Notes under the pieces: generated by a model | The model's database searches: none | What the model saw: the letters and a program-made list of their open reading frames with translations, nothing else | What the model was told of the DNA's origin: nothing | Shown: positions 1-8,870 of the stretch, one piece after another | Layout: each line of letters begins with the position of its first letter | Position numbering within the stretch: position 1 is the stretch's first letter | Program-made: the position numbers and the translations under genes | DNA from: Akkermansia muciniphila | GTDB taxonomy: Bacteria; Pseudomonadota; Gammaproteobacteria; Burkholderiales; Burkholderiaceae_C | Length of the DNA: 64,000 nt | Reading direction: 5' to 3' | Assembly (NCBI GenBank): GCA_943331105.2 | Contig: CALQKH020000005.1 | Location: 62,001 to 126,000 of the forward strand

Positions 1-1
1 C

Positions 2-1078
2 CGTGCGCCGCAGGTGGGCGAGCTGTTCCAATTCAAAAACGCGGCGCGAGGCCTCAAAGCCATTGCGGCCACCAAAGGCCAGGCGCTTTATGGTGGTGAG
101 ATTGCCGAAGCGATTGAGCGCTTTGCCAAGGACAACGGTGGCAGCATCACCGCCAAAGACTTGGCCGACTTCAAGCCCGAATGGGTCAAGCCCATGGCGC
201 AAGACTACCGAGGCTACACCCTGCACGAGATCCCGCCCAACGGGCAGGGCATTGCGGCCTTGATCGCGCTGGGCATCCTGTCCCATTTTGACATGGCCAG
301 CCACAAGGTGGACAGCGCCGACTCGCAGCACCTGCAAATCGAAGCCATGAAGCTGGCTTTTGCCGACCTGTACCGCTATGTAGCCGACCCGCGCTACATG
401 GAGTTGCCACCTGACCAAATGCTGGATCCGGCTTATTTGGCCAGCCGCGCCAAACTCATCGACATGAAAAAAGCGCAGGACTTCAAGGCGGGTAACCCGG
501 TCAAGGGCGGCACCATTTACCTCACGGCAGCCGATGAAAACGGCATGATGATCAGCTTCATCCAGAGCAACTACATGGGCTTTGGATCGGGCGTGGTCGA
601 GCCCACTTATGGCATCAGCATGCAAAACCGGGGTCACGGTTTCAGTACCGACCTGCAGGGCCAAAACCCCGCCAATTTGGTGCTGCCTGGCAAGCGCCCC
701 TTCCAGACCATCATTCCGGCCTTTGTCACCAAAGACGGCCAACCTGTGATGAGCTATGGCGTGATGGGCGGCAACATGCAGCCCCAAGGCCACATGCAAA
801 CCCTGGTGCGTATGCTCGACTACGGCCAGAACCCGCAAGCGGCGTGCGATGCACCGCGCTGGCGCTACAACGCCGGCCTGAACATCAACGTCGAAGCCGC
901 CATGAACGGTGGCACGGTGCAAGAGCTGATCGCACGTGGCCACCAGCTCGACATCATCAACGACTCCTACCAAGACTTTGGGGCAGGCCAGTTCATCTGG
1001 CGCATGGGCGATCCGGCGGTGCAGGGTTATCAGGTCGCCAGCGATCCACGCCGTGACGGTCAGGCGGTGGGTTTTTGA
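2..1078 (+). CDS. Gamma-glutamyltransferase family protein, C-terminal part (5' end outside window)
   Basis: The reading frame is open from the first bases, so the gene begins upstream; a GTG at 14 is internal. The product belongs to the Ntn-hydrolase gamma-glutamyltransferase family, which cleaves itself into two subunits and transfers or hydrolyses gamma-glutamyl (or acyl) groups, usually in the periplasm. The likely new N-terminal catalytic Thr of the small subunit is encoded at 512-514, in GGTIYLTAADENG. It is followed by the family stretch IQSNYMGFGSGV and by MGGNMQPQGHMQ near the C-terminus. The catalytic segment reads T-I-Y-L rather than the T-T-H of typical GGT, so a glutaryl-acylase-like or uncharacterised branch is possible. 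The stop overlaps the next start (TGATG), suggesting co-transcription. Confidence 0.85.
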   Translation, partial: RAPQVGELFQFKNAARGLKAIAATKGQALYGGEIAEAIERFAKDNGGSITAKDLADFKPEWVKPMAQDYRGYTLHEIPPNGQGIAALIALGILSHFDMASHKVDSADSQHLQIEAMKLAFADLYRYVADPRYMELPPDQMLDPAYLASRAKLIDMKKAQDFKAGNPVKGGTIYLTAADENGMMISFIQSNYMGFGSGVVEPTYGISMQNRGHGFSTDLQGQNPANLVLPGKRPFQTIIPAFVTKDGQPVMSYGVMGGNMQPQGHMQTLVRMLDYGQNPQAACDAPRWRYNAGLNINVEAAMNGGTVQELIARGHQLDIINDSYQDFGAGQFIWRMGDPAVQGYQVASDPRRDGQAVGF

Positions 1079-1869
1079 TGCAGCGTTGGTGGTTGCACCT
1101 TGCCATGGTGGGCATGGGCACATTGGCCTGTGCCGCCGCATCAGGTCAGCCCCTGTCATGTGGCGTGGTGCTGATGCACGGCAAGTGGGGCATGCCCCAG
1201 TCGCCTTACCTCAAACCCGTGGTTCAAAAACTCGAACCCCATTGTCAGGTCAAGCTGCTGGAGATGCCATGGTCTCGCCAACGCTTGTATGACCTGTCGT
1301 ATACCAAGGCTTTGGCACAAATTCGCGAGGCTGTGGCCGAATTCCGCAAATCTGGTGTGCAGTGGGTCGCTGTGGGGGGGCAGAGCTTTGGTGCCAATGC
1401 ATCCTTGGCTTACATGGCGCAGGTGGGCGATGCGGACGCCATATTGCCATTGGCGCCAGGCCATGTGCCCGAGGTTTTTTACCAAATCCCTGACGTCCGT
1501 CGCAGTGTGGATGCTGCTCACCAGTGGGTCGAGTCTGGCAAAGGCGATACTCAGGTCGAGATGACCGATATCAACCAAGGCCAACGCCGCTTGGTCAAAA
1601 CCTCTGCCGCATCGTTGTGGAGTTATTTCAACCCCCAAGGCTGGGGCAATATGGGATTGAGTGCTGCGGCTTCCCGCAAGTCGGTGCCGGTTTTTTGGGC
1701 CATTGGCACCTTGGATCCTTTGCATGGTTCGGGTTCGACCGAGATTTATCAAAAGTTGCCAGCGCACCCTGACAGCCGCTATTGGGTGGTGCGTGCCAAT
1801 CATGCCAATACCCCCGAAGTATCAGCAGATGAGTTGCTCGCTTGGGTGAAAGCCCGGATCGGTCGCTGA
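1078..1869 (+). CDS. Exported alpha/beta hydrolase
   Basis: 263 residues. The ATG at 1078 shares a base with the preceding TGA. The first about 24 residues form a hydrophobic signal peptide ending near AAASGQ, so export is expected. After it come a strand with an oxyanion-type VLMHG motif and the nucleophile elbow GGQSFGAN with Ser103. Late GTLDPLHG and RANHANTP segments supply plausible catalytic Asp and His. This is the order of an alpha/beta-hydrolase triad. The substrate cannot be read from the sequence; the translational coupling to a gamma-glutamyltransferase suggests a role in peptide or amide breakdown, but that is inference. Confidence 0.75.
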   Translation: MQRWWLHLAMVGMGTLACAAASGQPLSCGVVLMHGKWGMPQSPYLKPVVQKLEPHCQVKLLEMPWSRQRLYDLSYTKALAQIREAVAEFRKSGVQWVAVGGQSFGANASLAYMAQVGDADAILPLAPGHVPEVFYQIPDVRRSVDAAHQWVESGKGDTQVEMTDINQGQRRLVKTSAASLWSYFNPQGWGNMGLSAAASRKSVPVFWAIGTLDPLHGSGSTEIYQKLPAHPDSRYWVVRANHANTPEVSADELLAWVKARIGR

Positions 1870-1872
1870 GCG

Positions 1873-2778
1873 ATGCAGGTTGAAGCGCCTTCCAAATTGA
1901 CCACGGGTCTGTTGCTGGCGGCAGCAGGCTCCATCGCCTTCAGTGGCAAGGCCATCATCGTCAAGCTGGCTTACCGCCACGGCGTTGATGCGGTCACGCT
2001 GCTCATGCTGCGCATGGTGTTTGCCTTGCCCTTTTTTCTGCTCATGGCCTGGTGGGCCGGGCGTGGCAAGGCGCGCTTGACAAAAGGTGACTGGCTGGGC
2101 GTGGTGGGCCTGGGGTTTTGTGGTTATTACCTGTCGAGCTTTCTGGATTTTTGGGGACTCGAATTCATCACCGCCTCGCTGGAGCGGCTGATTTTGTACC
2201 TCAACCCCACGCTCGTGCTGGTGCTCGGTTGGTTGCTGTTCAACAAGCGCATCACTCAGCGCCAGGGCGTGGCCATGGCCATGAGCTACTCGGGCGTTTT
2301 GCTGGTGTTTGGGCACGAGCTCGGGCTGGCAGGGCCGCACGCGGCTTGGGGTGCATTGCTGGTCTTTTTGAGTGCGGTCACTTACGCGGTGTACCTGACC
2401 TACAGCGGCCAGTTGGTTCAACGTCTGGGCGCCTTGCGTCTGGCAGGGCTGGCCACCAGCGTGGCGTGTTTTTTTTGCATCGTGCAGTTCGCATTCCTGC
2501 AGCCCATGACGGCTGTGCAGGTGCCTGAGGCGGTGTTCTGGCTGTCTTTTTTGAATGCCACGGTCTGCACCGTTTTACCGGTCTTGTTGGTGATGATGGC
2601 CATTGAGCGCATTGGCCCTGGGCTCACGGCGCAAACCGGCATGATCGGTCCGATGTCCACGCTGATGATGGGCGTTTGGATTTTGGACGAACCTTTTAAC
2701 ATGTGGATCATCGCTGGGACCGTGCTGGTTCTGAGCGGTGTGTTTTGGGTCACGCGGCCGGAGGGCCGCAAACCGTGA
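1873..2778 (+). CDS. EamA (DMT superfamily) permease
   Basis: 301 residues, very hydrophobic, with about ten membrane segments arranged as two EamA repeats. The first includes the segment GLEFITASLERLILYLNP and the second MAIERIGPGLTAQTGMIGP; a proline or glycine after an 'a-x-ERi'-type helix is typical of the family. Members export amino acids, metabolites or drugs across the inner membrane. The start lies 3 bases after the hydrolase stop, so it is probably the third gene of an operon with the two genes before it. The substrate is unknown. Confidence 0.85.
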   Translation: MQVEAPSKLTTGLLLAAAGSIAFSGKAIIVKLAYRHGVDAVTLLMLRMVFALPFFLLMAWWAGRGKARLTKGDWLGVVGLGFCGYYLSSFLDFWGLEFITASLERLILYLNPTLVLVLGWLLFNKRITQRQGVAMAMSYSGVLLVFGHELGLAGPHAAWGALLVFLSAVTYAVYLTYSGQLVQRLGALRLAGLATSVACFFCIVQFAFLQPMTAVQVPEAVFWLSFLNATVCTVLPVLLVMMAIERIGPGLTAQTGMIGPMSTLMMGVWILDEPFNMWIIAGTVLVLSGVFWVTRPEGRKP

Positions 2779-2820
2779 TGCGGCCAAAGGGCCACATCGC
2801 ATCAACTTCAGGAGATTGAC

Positions 2821-3621
2821 ATGGACTTGGGCATTGCAGGCAAATGGGCTTTGGTGGGTGGCGCAAGCAAAGGCTTGGGCTGGGGTTGCGCACGGGCCTT
2901 GGCCCTTGAGGGCGTGAACGTGGTCATGGTGGCACGCGGCGCCGAGGTGCTGAACAAAGCCGTGGACGACTTGCGCATTGAAACCGGTGGCAAGGTGCAG
3001 TTGATCGGCGTGGCCGTGGACATCACCACCGAAGCCGGCCGTGAAGCCATCTGGAACGTGGCGGGCGGCCCTGGCAAGGACTACGACATCGTGGTGACCA
3101 ACGCAGGCGGCCCACCGCCCGGCGACTTCCGCGATTGGGACCGCGAGGCCTGGCTCAAAGCCATCGACTGCAACATGCTCACCCCCATCGAACTCATCAA
3201 GGCCACTGTGGACCGCATGGCCGCACGTGGTTTTGGCCGCATTGTGAACATCACCTCCAGCTCGGTGAAGTCGCCCATCGACGTGTTGGGCTTGTCCAAT
3301 GGCGCCCGCAGTGGCCTGACAGGCTTTGTGGCCGGCACATCGCGCAGCGCGATCGCTGCCAAAGGTGTGACCATCAACAACTTGCTGCCCGGTAGATTTG
3401 ACACCGACCGCATCCGCTCGACCTTGCCTGCCATGGCCCAAAAGGCTGGCAAGACCGTGGAGGAAATGCGCGCCATCCAACAAGCGCAGATTCCGGCCGG
3501 CCGCTACGGCAACCCGCAAGAGTTCGGCGCCATTTGCGCCTTCCTGTGCAGCAAGCACGCGGCTTACATGACGGGCCAGAACGTGTTGACCGATGGTGGG
3601 GCTTATCCGGGGACGTATTAA
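2821..3621 (+). CDS. SDR family protein with non-canonical active site
   Basis: 266 residues, with an AGGAGA ribosome-binding site just upstream of ATG 2821. The Rossmann fold is intact: GGASKGLG at residues 13-20 binds the dinucleotide and TNAGG is the NNAG equivalent. The usual catalytic YxxxK is missing. After the Ser of ITSSSVKSP the helix reads LSNGARSGLTG, which aligns Ser in place of Tyr and Arg in place of Lys. A C-terminal TGQNVLTDGGAYPGTY ends the fold normally. I recall this LSN-x-x-R pattern in a distinct branch usually labelled 3-oxoacyl-ACP reductase, so it is probably a family feature rather than a mutation. The reaction is unknown. Confidence 0.85.
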   Translation: MDLGIAGKWALVGGASKGLGWGCARALALEGVNVVMVARGAEVLNKAVDDLRIETGGKVQLIGVAVDITTEAGREAIWNVAGGPGKDYDIVVTNAGGPPPGDFRDWDREAWLKAIDCNMLTPIELIKATVDRMAARGFGRIVNITSSSVKSPIDVLGLSNGARSGLTGFVAGTSRSAIAAKGVTINNLLPGRFDTDRIRSTLPAMAQKAGKTVEEMRAIQQAQIPAGRYGNPQEFGAICAFLCSKHAAYMTGQNVLTDGGAYPGTY

Positions 3622-3694
3622 AAACCGGTGCATACCCCCCTAGGAGTACACCACGTTCACGGTGGTTCGCGGGGGGGTGTTGATGCTCTCGCCC

Positions 3695-4546
3695 TCACTC
3701 CAGCAAATCCGCCTCGGTGCGCACGAGGTCGTTCCAGATGGTCTGGAAGTGCAGCCAGCCAATGTACTCGCTGCCGACGTGTTCGCGGCTGTAACGGGCG
3801 CGGTCTGGGGGCACCAGGCGCGGGGTTTGGCCTGTGGCCATCACGGCCAGTTGTTGCTTGCAGCAGCGCTCGAGCGCGATGAACCAAAAGGCTGCGGCCT
3901 CGATGCTGTGGCGGCTGGCGGTGAACAGGCCATGGTTTTGGTGGATGGCGGCTTTGACGCCCTTGAACCAATCGGCCACCTTCAGGCCGGCCTTGACCTC
4001 GACCGCCACTTGACCCGCCTCATCGCCAATGACCACATGGTCTTCAAAGAAAGCCGCTGCGTCTTGCGAGATGGGCAGCAGGGGCTGGCCGAGCGAGGCG
4101 AAGGCCGTGCCGTACACCGTGTGGGCGTGGCACATGGCCAAGATGTCGGGGTGCGCTTCGTGCACAGCGGCATGCAGCACAAACCCCGCGCGGTTGACCG
4201 CGTAGTCGCCCTCGATCACCTGGCCTTGGTGGTCCACCAGGATCAGGTTGGACACCTTGACCTGCGCAAAGTGCACCGCCATGGGGTTGGTCCAGTAAAG
4301 GTGCGGACGTTCGGGGTCGCGGATGGTCAGGTGCCCGGCAAAGCCGTAGTCCAACCCGGCGCGGGCAAAGGCCCGGCAAGCCCCGGCCAGGCGCTCTTTG
4401 AGGTACTGGCGGTGCTGGGCATGGTTGTCAAAAGTGGGGATGCCCGGGAACAGCAAACCGGCTTGATCGGGTTGGTAAATCGACACCTTGGGCTCGGTCA
4501 GGGGGTCAAAGCGGTGTTCTGAGGGCAGGAATTGGTTGGTGGTCAC
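3695..4546 (-). CDS. Class II aldolase/adducin family protein
   Basis: 283 residues. The family binds a divalent metal and catalyses aldol cleavage or decarboxylation of sugar phosphates and hydroxy acids. Visible features are GFAGHLTIRDPE near residue 70 (phosphate/substrate loop), the metal-ligand segment CHAHTVYG, and a later HQNHGLFT that supplies the third His. Members of this form (about 260-285 residues, tryptophan-rich C-terminus) are often of unknown substrate. It is divergent from the LysR gene starting at 4662, which is its likely regulator. The same class II aldolase / LysR association recurs at 37.3-39.1 kb. Confidence 0.85.
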   Translation of the reverse strand: MTTNQFLPSEHRFDPLTEPKVSIYQPDQAGLLFPGIPTFDNHAQHRQYLKERLAGACRAFARAGLDYGFAGHLTIRDPERPHLYWTNPMAVHFAQVKVSNLILVDHQGQVIEGDYAVNRAGFVLHAAVHEAHPDILAMCHAHTVYGTAFASLGQPLLPISQDAAAFFEDHVVIGDEAGQVAVEVKAGLKVADWFKGVKAAIHQNHGLFTASRHSIEAAAFWFIALERCCKQQLAVMATGQTPRLVPPDRARYSREHVGSEYIGWLHFQTIWNDLVRTEADLLE

Positions 4547-4577
4547 GGGGGGTCCTGAAAACGAAAGGGCTTGAAAC

Positions 4578-4646
4578 CCAATATTGGCCCGAATGGGGCT
4601 GCCTTGACAAACGGTGAATGCTCATGGAAACATGAATTCAATTCAT
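4578..4646. promoter_or_regulatory. Divergent promoter region with two palindromes, candidate LysR operator
   Basis: Between the aldolase start (4546) and the LysR start (4662) lie a perfect 10-bp palindrome, CCAATATTGG (4578-4587), and a perfect inverted repeat, ATGAAT-TCA-ATTCAT (4632-4646). The second contains T-N11-A, the usual LysR-type recognition pattern. Both positions fit regulation of the divergent pair. The assignment rests on position and symmetry only. Confidence 0.4.
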
Positions 4647-4661
4647 CTGAAAATCACTTGC

Positions 4662-5564
4662 ATGAGAAATCTTCCGCCTTTGGCCCGTTTGCGCACCTTC
4701 GAGGCGGCCGCCCGGCTGCAGAGTTTTGCCTTGGCCGCGCAAGAGCTGCACCTGACGCCCTCGGCCATCAGCCACCAGATCCGCGACTTGGAAAAGTACT
4801 TTGGCCGAGCGCTGTTTGAGCGCCATCATCGCCAAGTGCAGACCACGCGGGAGGGGCAGCGCCTGTTTGAGAGCCTGGATCGTTTGTTTGGCGCCCTCGA
4901 AGCCAGTTGCGCCGAGGTGCAGTTGCCCACGCAGGACCAGGTGCTGGCGGTGCACTGCGCGCCCAGTCTGGCGCTCAAGTGGCTGGGCCCGCGCTTACCC
5001 AGCTTCATGGCCTTGCACCCCACGGTCAACATCCGTTTGACCACGGGGGCCGAGCCGCTGGATTTGGGGGCGCAGCGCGAGATCGATGTCTCGATCGCCT
5101 ACGGCCCGCCACGCCACAGCGCGGGGCTCGATGTCTGTGCCTTGGGCGACGAGCACATCGCCCCGCTGGTGGCCGCGCACCTGCTGGAACACGATGAGTC
5201 GCCTGAGCAACTGCTGGCCCGTTGGCCTTTGATCGATTCGCAGCTGAGCCCCGTGGGTTGGCCACAGTGGTTTGCCTTTCATGAGCTGGCCATGCCCGTG
5301 GGGCCTCGGCCCTCTTTTGACCGTGCGGCCATGGCGATTGCAGCGGCGGTCGATGGCTTGGGGGTGGCGCTGGAGAGCACGCGCCTGGCCGCCCGCGAAA
5401 TCGAGCGAGGCGAGTTGGTGGTGTTGGGCGCAGAGCGCTGGCCCGCCTTGGTGCGCCCGGTGCATTTCATGAGCGTGCGCCACACCGAGCGCTCACGGGG
5501 TGCGACAGCGGCCTTTGTGCAGTGGGTGCAGGCGCAGGCGGGGCTGGTCAATTCAGCGCCTTGA
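4662..5564 (+). CDS. LysR-family transcriptional regulator (GcvA-like)
   Basis: 300 residues from ATG 4662; in-frame starts farther upstream (ATG 4632) would add residues before the conserved PPLARLRTFEAAARLQSF start of the helix-turn-helix. The HTH continues AAQELHLTPSAISHQIRDLE, followed by the effector-binding domain with the DVSIAYG segment. This is the GcvA-like subgroup. It is transcribed away from the class II aldolase gene and probably controls it. Its 3' end overlaps the convergent permease gene by 12 bases. Confidence 0.9.
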   Translation: MRNLPPLARLRTFEAAARLQSFALAAQELHLTPSAISHQIRDLEKYFGRALFERHHRQVQTTREGQRLFESLDRLFGALEASCAEVQLPTQDQVLAVHCAPSLALKWLGPRLPSFMALHPTVNIRLTTGAEPLDLGAQREIDVSIAYGPPRHSAGLDVCALGDEHIAPLVAAHLLEHDESPEQLLARWPLIDSQLSPVGWPQWFAFHELAMPVGPRPSFDRAAMAIAAAVDGLGVALESTRLAAREIERGELVVLGAERWPALVRPVHFMSVRHTERSRGATAAFVQWVQAQAGLVNSAP

Positions 5565-6452
5565 GGACACCCAAATCCCACCAATGATCAGCGCAAACGC
5601 CAGCGCATGAAACAGCTGCGGCAGCTCACCCAAAAAGGCGGCTGAAAAGATGGCTGCAAACAGCGGCGTGAGGTTGGCGAAAAACCCCGCCACTGCGGGT
5701 CCTGATCGCTGGATGCCCAAGCCCCAGCAGCGGTAGGCCAGCACCGCAGGGCCCACGGCTACAAAGGCCAGCGCACTGATCAGTGGCCAGCCCCAAGTGA
5801 TGTGGGCATCGGTCAGGCCCCATTCCATGCCCGCAAACAGGCCGGACCAGGCCAGGCCAAACACCACCTGAGCCAGCAAAAACGCCGCCCAGTCGCTCCT
5901 GATGGCTTCGGGTTCGTCTTTGCGTGTCAGCATCCAGCTGTACCAAGACCAACAGGCTGTGGCCAACAAAATGAACACATCACCGATGACCAGCCGCACG
6001 GCCAACAGCTGTGCCCAATCGCCCCGCGACAAGACCACGAGCACACCCACAATGGACAACACTGCCCCGTACATTTGTGCGCGGCGAACTGGAGCCTGAA
6101 AAAACAAAGCGCCGATGGCCAGCATCCACACCGGGCCGCTGGCGGCCACCAGGGTGACGTTCAGCGGGGTAGAGGTTTGCAGGGCCAGGTATTGCAGCGC
6201 GTTATAGCAACCCACGCCCAGCAAACTGAGGAGCGCAAAACGCCGCCAGTGTGGCCACAGGCCGCTGTTGCGCTTCAAAACCCAGGCTGCCAAGGGCAGC
6301 AAGATGAACAAGGCCACTGCCCAGCGCAAGAAGTTGAGCGTGACAGGCGGCACCAAATCACTGACCAAACGGCCAATGACCGCATTGCCTGCCCACAGCA
6401 AAGGCGGCACCGTCAACAACAAGGCGGTCAGGGGTGAGAGTTTTTGGGACAT
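5553..6452 (-). CDS. EamA (DMT superfamily) permease
   Basis: 299 residues from the ATG at 6452 (MSQKLSPLTALLL); an upstream extension in frame reads non-homologous sequence and is rejected. About ten membrane helices in two EamA repeats, with PVTLNFLRWAVALF, TPLNVTLVAASGPVW and SGPAVAGFFANLTPLFA at the positions where the family has its conserved turns. It is an inner-membrane exporter of unknown substrate. It is divergent from the quinone oxidoreductase gene and overlaps the LysR 3' end. Confidence 0.88.
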   Translation of the reverse strand: MSQKLSPLTALLLTVPPLLWAGNAVIGRLVSDLVPPVTLNFLRWAVALFILLPLAAWVLKRNSGLWPHWRRFALLSLLGVGCYNALQYLALQTSTPLNVTLVAASGPVWMLAIGALFFQAPVRRAQMYGAVLSIVGVLVVLSRGDWAQLLAVRLVIGDVFILLATACWSWYSWMLTRKDEPEAIRSDWAAFLLAQVVFGLAWSGLFAGMEWGLTDAHITWGWPLISALAFVAVGPAVLAYRCWGLGIQRSGPAVAGFFANLTPLFAAIFSAAFLGELPQLFHALAFALIIGGIWVSSRR

Positions 6453-6594
6453 GTGGCAATGTAACGATGTTCGGGTTTTCCCGTTGTCGCCAAACTGTCC
6501 CCAGCTGTCGCGCATCTGTCCCCGCTCTTCGCTGGGTGACACGATTCGTGGCAAAGTCACGCATCTAAAACCATTGTCCCCAAAGGAGATTCCC

Positions 6595-7578
6595 ATGAGC
6601 CTTGCAGTCCAGATCGACCAAAACGGCGGTCCCGAAGTCATGAAATTGGTCGATGTCACGGTGGGTGAACCCGGCCCCGGCGAGATCCGCATTCGCCATA
6701 AGGCCATTGGCCTGAACTTCATCGACGTTTACCAGCGCAGTGGTTTGTATGCGTTGCCCATGCCGCTCAAATTGGGCATGGAAGGCTCTGGCGTGGTCGA
6801 AGCCGTGGGCGAGGGCGTGACGCACCTGAAGGTGGGCGACCGCGCAGCGTATGCCAGCCAGCCGCCCGGCAGTTACTGCGAAGTGCGCGTGATGCCTGCC
6901 AAGTGCGTGTGCAAGCTGCCCGATGCCATCTCGTTTGAGACCGGCGCGGCCATGATGCTCAAGGGCCTGACCGCGCAATACCTGCTCAAGCGCACGCTGC
7001 CCCAAGGCGGCCTGAAAGCGGGTGATTTTGTGTTGTTCCATGCCGCCGCTGGTGGCGTGGGCCTGATCGCTTGCCAGTGGGCCAAGGCCTTGGGCCTGCG
7101 CTTGATTGGCACGGCCGGCAGCGATGCCAAATGCGCTTTGGCCAAAGCCAACGGTGCAGAGTTTTGCATCAACTACTCCACCGAAGATTTCCAGGCCAAG
7201 GTCAAAGAGATCACGGGTGGCAAGGGCGTCAAAGTGGTCTACGACTCGGTGGGCAAAGACACTTGGGACAAGTCACTCGACTGCTTGGCACCGTTTGGTT
7301 TGATGGCCAGTTTTGGCAACGCTTCTGGCCCTGTGGCGCCGTTTGCGCCCGGCATTCTCGGACCCAAGGGTTCGATTTACGTGACGCGCCAAACCTTGTT
7401 CAGCCACATCACCACCCGTGAAAACACCCAGGAGATGGCCGATGATTTGTTCGAAGCGGTGACCAGCGGCAAGGTGAAGATCCACATCGAGCAGACCTTC
7501 CCCTTGGCAAAAATTCAGGACGCACACATCGCCCTGGAAGCCCGCAAAACCTCGGGTTGCACCATCATCACCCTGTGA
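6595..7578 (+). CDS. qor: NADPH:quinone oxidoreductase (zeta-crystallin type)
   Basis: 327 residues, with AAAGGAGA immediately upstream of ATG 6595; the longer open frame before it is not coding. It belongs to the zinc-free medium-chain dehydrogenases. An N-terminal GroES-like domain (GLNFIDVYQRSGLY, LGMEGSGVVEAVG) is followed by a Rossmann domain with HAAAGGVGLIACQWAKALG binding NADPH. No zinc-ligand cysteines are present, as expected for quinone oxidoreductases. It reduces quinones or similar enones in the cytoplasm. A strong bidirectional terminator follows. Confidence 0.92.
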   Translation: MSLAVQIDQNGGPEVMKLVDVTVGEPGPGEIRIRHKAIGLNFIDVYQRSGLYALPMPLKLGMEGSGVVEAVGEGVTHLKVGDRAAYASQPPGSYCEVRVMPAKCVCKLPDAISFETGAAMMLKGLTAQYLLKRTLPQGGLKAGDFVLFHAAAGGVGLIACQWAKALGLRLIGTAGSDAKCALAKANGAEFCINYSTEDFQAKVKEITGGKGVKVVYDSVGKDTWDKSLDCLAPFGLMASFGNASGPVAPFAPGILGPKGSIYVTRQTLFSHITTRENTQEMADDLFEAVTSGKVKIHIEQTFPLAKIQDAHIALEARKTSGCTIITL

Positions 7579-7623
7579 TGTGCGGCATCGGTGCCTCGGC
7601 ACCGATCAATTGGGCCGGGCCAT

Positions 7624-7660
7624 AAAAAAACCGCTGACTTTTAACAGTCAGCGGTTTTTT
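7624..7660. terminator. Bidirectional intrinsic terminator
   Basis: CCGCTGACT (7631-7639) pairs with AGTCAGCGG (7646-7654) around a 6-base loop, with an A-run on the left and a T-run on the right. It separates two convergent genes and can terminate transcription from both sides. Confidence 0.9.
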
Positions 7661-7677
7661 GTTGTGCCAACGCAGGA

Positions 7678-8826
7678 TCAAGCCGCCAACTTGGCCTTGG
7701 GTGCAAGGGTTTCCAGCGCATCGCTCAAGATTTGCAAAGTACGGGGAACCTCGTGCCATTTGTCCAAACCAAACAAGCCCATGCGGAAGGTGCGGAAGTC
7801 GGCCGGTTCGTCACACTGCAGCGGCACGCCTGCGGCGGTTTGCAGACCCAGTGCCAAGAATTTTTTGCTGCTCTGGATGTCCGGGTCGGAGGTGTAGCTC
7901 ACCACCACGCCGGGGGCTTCAAAACCGGGCGCTGCCACACTGGGAAAACCGTGCTCTAGCAGCAATGAGCGCACTTGACGGCCCAGCGCCATTTGTTCTT
8001 CACGCACTTTGGCAAAGCCATAGGCTTCGGTTTCCAACATGGTTTCTTGCAGGCGCTGAAGGGCATCCGTGGGCAAAGTGGTGTGGTACATGTGAGCCCC
8101 ACTTTCGTAGGTCTCCATCACTTGCAGCCACTTTTTGAGATCCATCGCAAAGGTGGTGCTGGTGGAGGCATCAATGGCTTGGCGGGCGCGTTCGCTCAGC
8201 ATGACCATGGCGCAGCAAGGCGAGCTGCTCCAGCCTTTTTGTGGCGCGCTGATCAACACGTCCACGCCGGTGGCTTTCATGTCCACCCACATCGCGCCAG
8301 AGGCGATGCAGTCCAACACAAACAAACCACCCACGGCGTGCACCGCATCGGCCACAGCTTTCAGGTAGTCGTCGGGCAGGATCATGCCGGCCGAGGTTTC
8401 GACATGCGGGGCAAACACCAAAGCGGGTTTTTCTGCGGCGATGGCGGCGGTCACTTCAGCGATCGGGGCCGGGACCCAAGCGGCTTGGGCGTGGTCCGAG
8501 GTGCGGCGGGCCTTGATCACACTGTGGCTTTTGGGGATGCGGCCCATGTCAAAAATCTGTGTCCAGCGAAAGCTGAACCAGCCGTTGCGGATCACCATGA
8601 CGTGCTGGTCGGTGGCAAATTGACGAGCCACCGATTCCATGCCAAAGGTGCCGCTGCCGGGGACGAGCGCGACCGAGTGGGCGCCGTAGACGTTTTTGAG
8701 CATGCGCGAGATGTCGGTCATCACGCCGCCAAAACGCTTGGACATGTGGTTCAGGGCACGGTCGGTGTAAACCACCGAAAACTCAAGCAGACCATCGGGG
8801 TCAATGTGGGGCAGCAATCCGGGCAT
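7678..8826 (-). CDS. Class V aminotransferase (alanine/serine-glyoxylate type)
   Basis: 382 residues, PLP-dependent, of the fold used by alanine- and serine-glyoxylate aminotransferases. The PLP lysine is in ISAPQKGWS; VLDCIASGAMWVDM carries the Asp that contacts the pyridine nitrogen; the glycine-rich GSGTFGMES near residue 60 binds phosphate. Start MPGLLPHIDPDGLLEFSVVY matches this kind of enzyme, which opens with a 'P-G-P-D' turn. It likely moves an amino group from Ser or Ala to glyoxylate or pyruvate. The exact donor is not determined. Confidence 0.85.
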   Translation of the reverse strand: MPGLLPHIDPDGLLEFSVVYTDRALNHMSKRFGGVMTDISRMLKNVYGAHSVALVPGSGTFGMESVARQFATDQHVMVIRNGWFSFRWTQIFDMGRIPKSHSVIKARRTSDHAQAAWVPAPIAEVTAAIAAEKPALVFAPHVETSAGMILPDDYLKAVADAVHAVGGLFVLDCIASGAMWVDMKATGVDVLISAPQKGWSSSPCCAMVMLSERARQAIDASTSTTFAMDLKKWLQVMETYESGAHMYHTTLPTDALQRLQETMLETEAYGFAKVREEQMALGRQVRSLLLEHGFPSVAAPGFEAPGVVVSYTSDPDIQSSKKFLALGLQTAAGVPLQCDEPADFRTFRMGLFGLDKWHEVPRTLQILSDALETLAPKAKLAA

Positions 8827-8870
8827 GGGAGACTCCGTTTTTTCAATCAGGGCTGAGAGCTTACCTGAGT

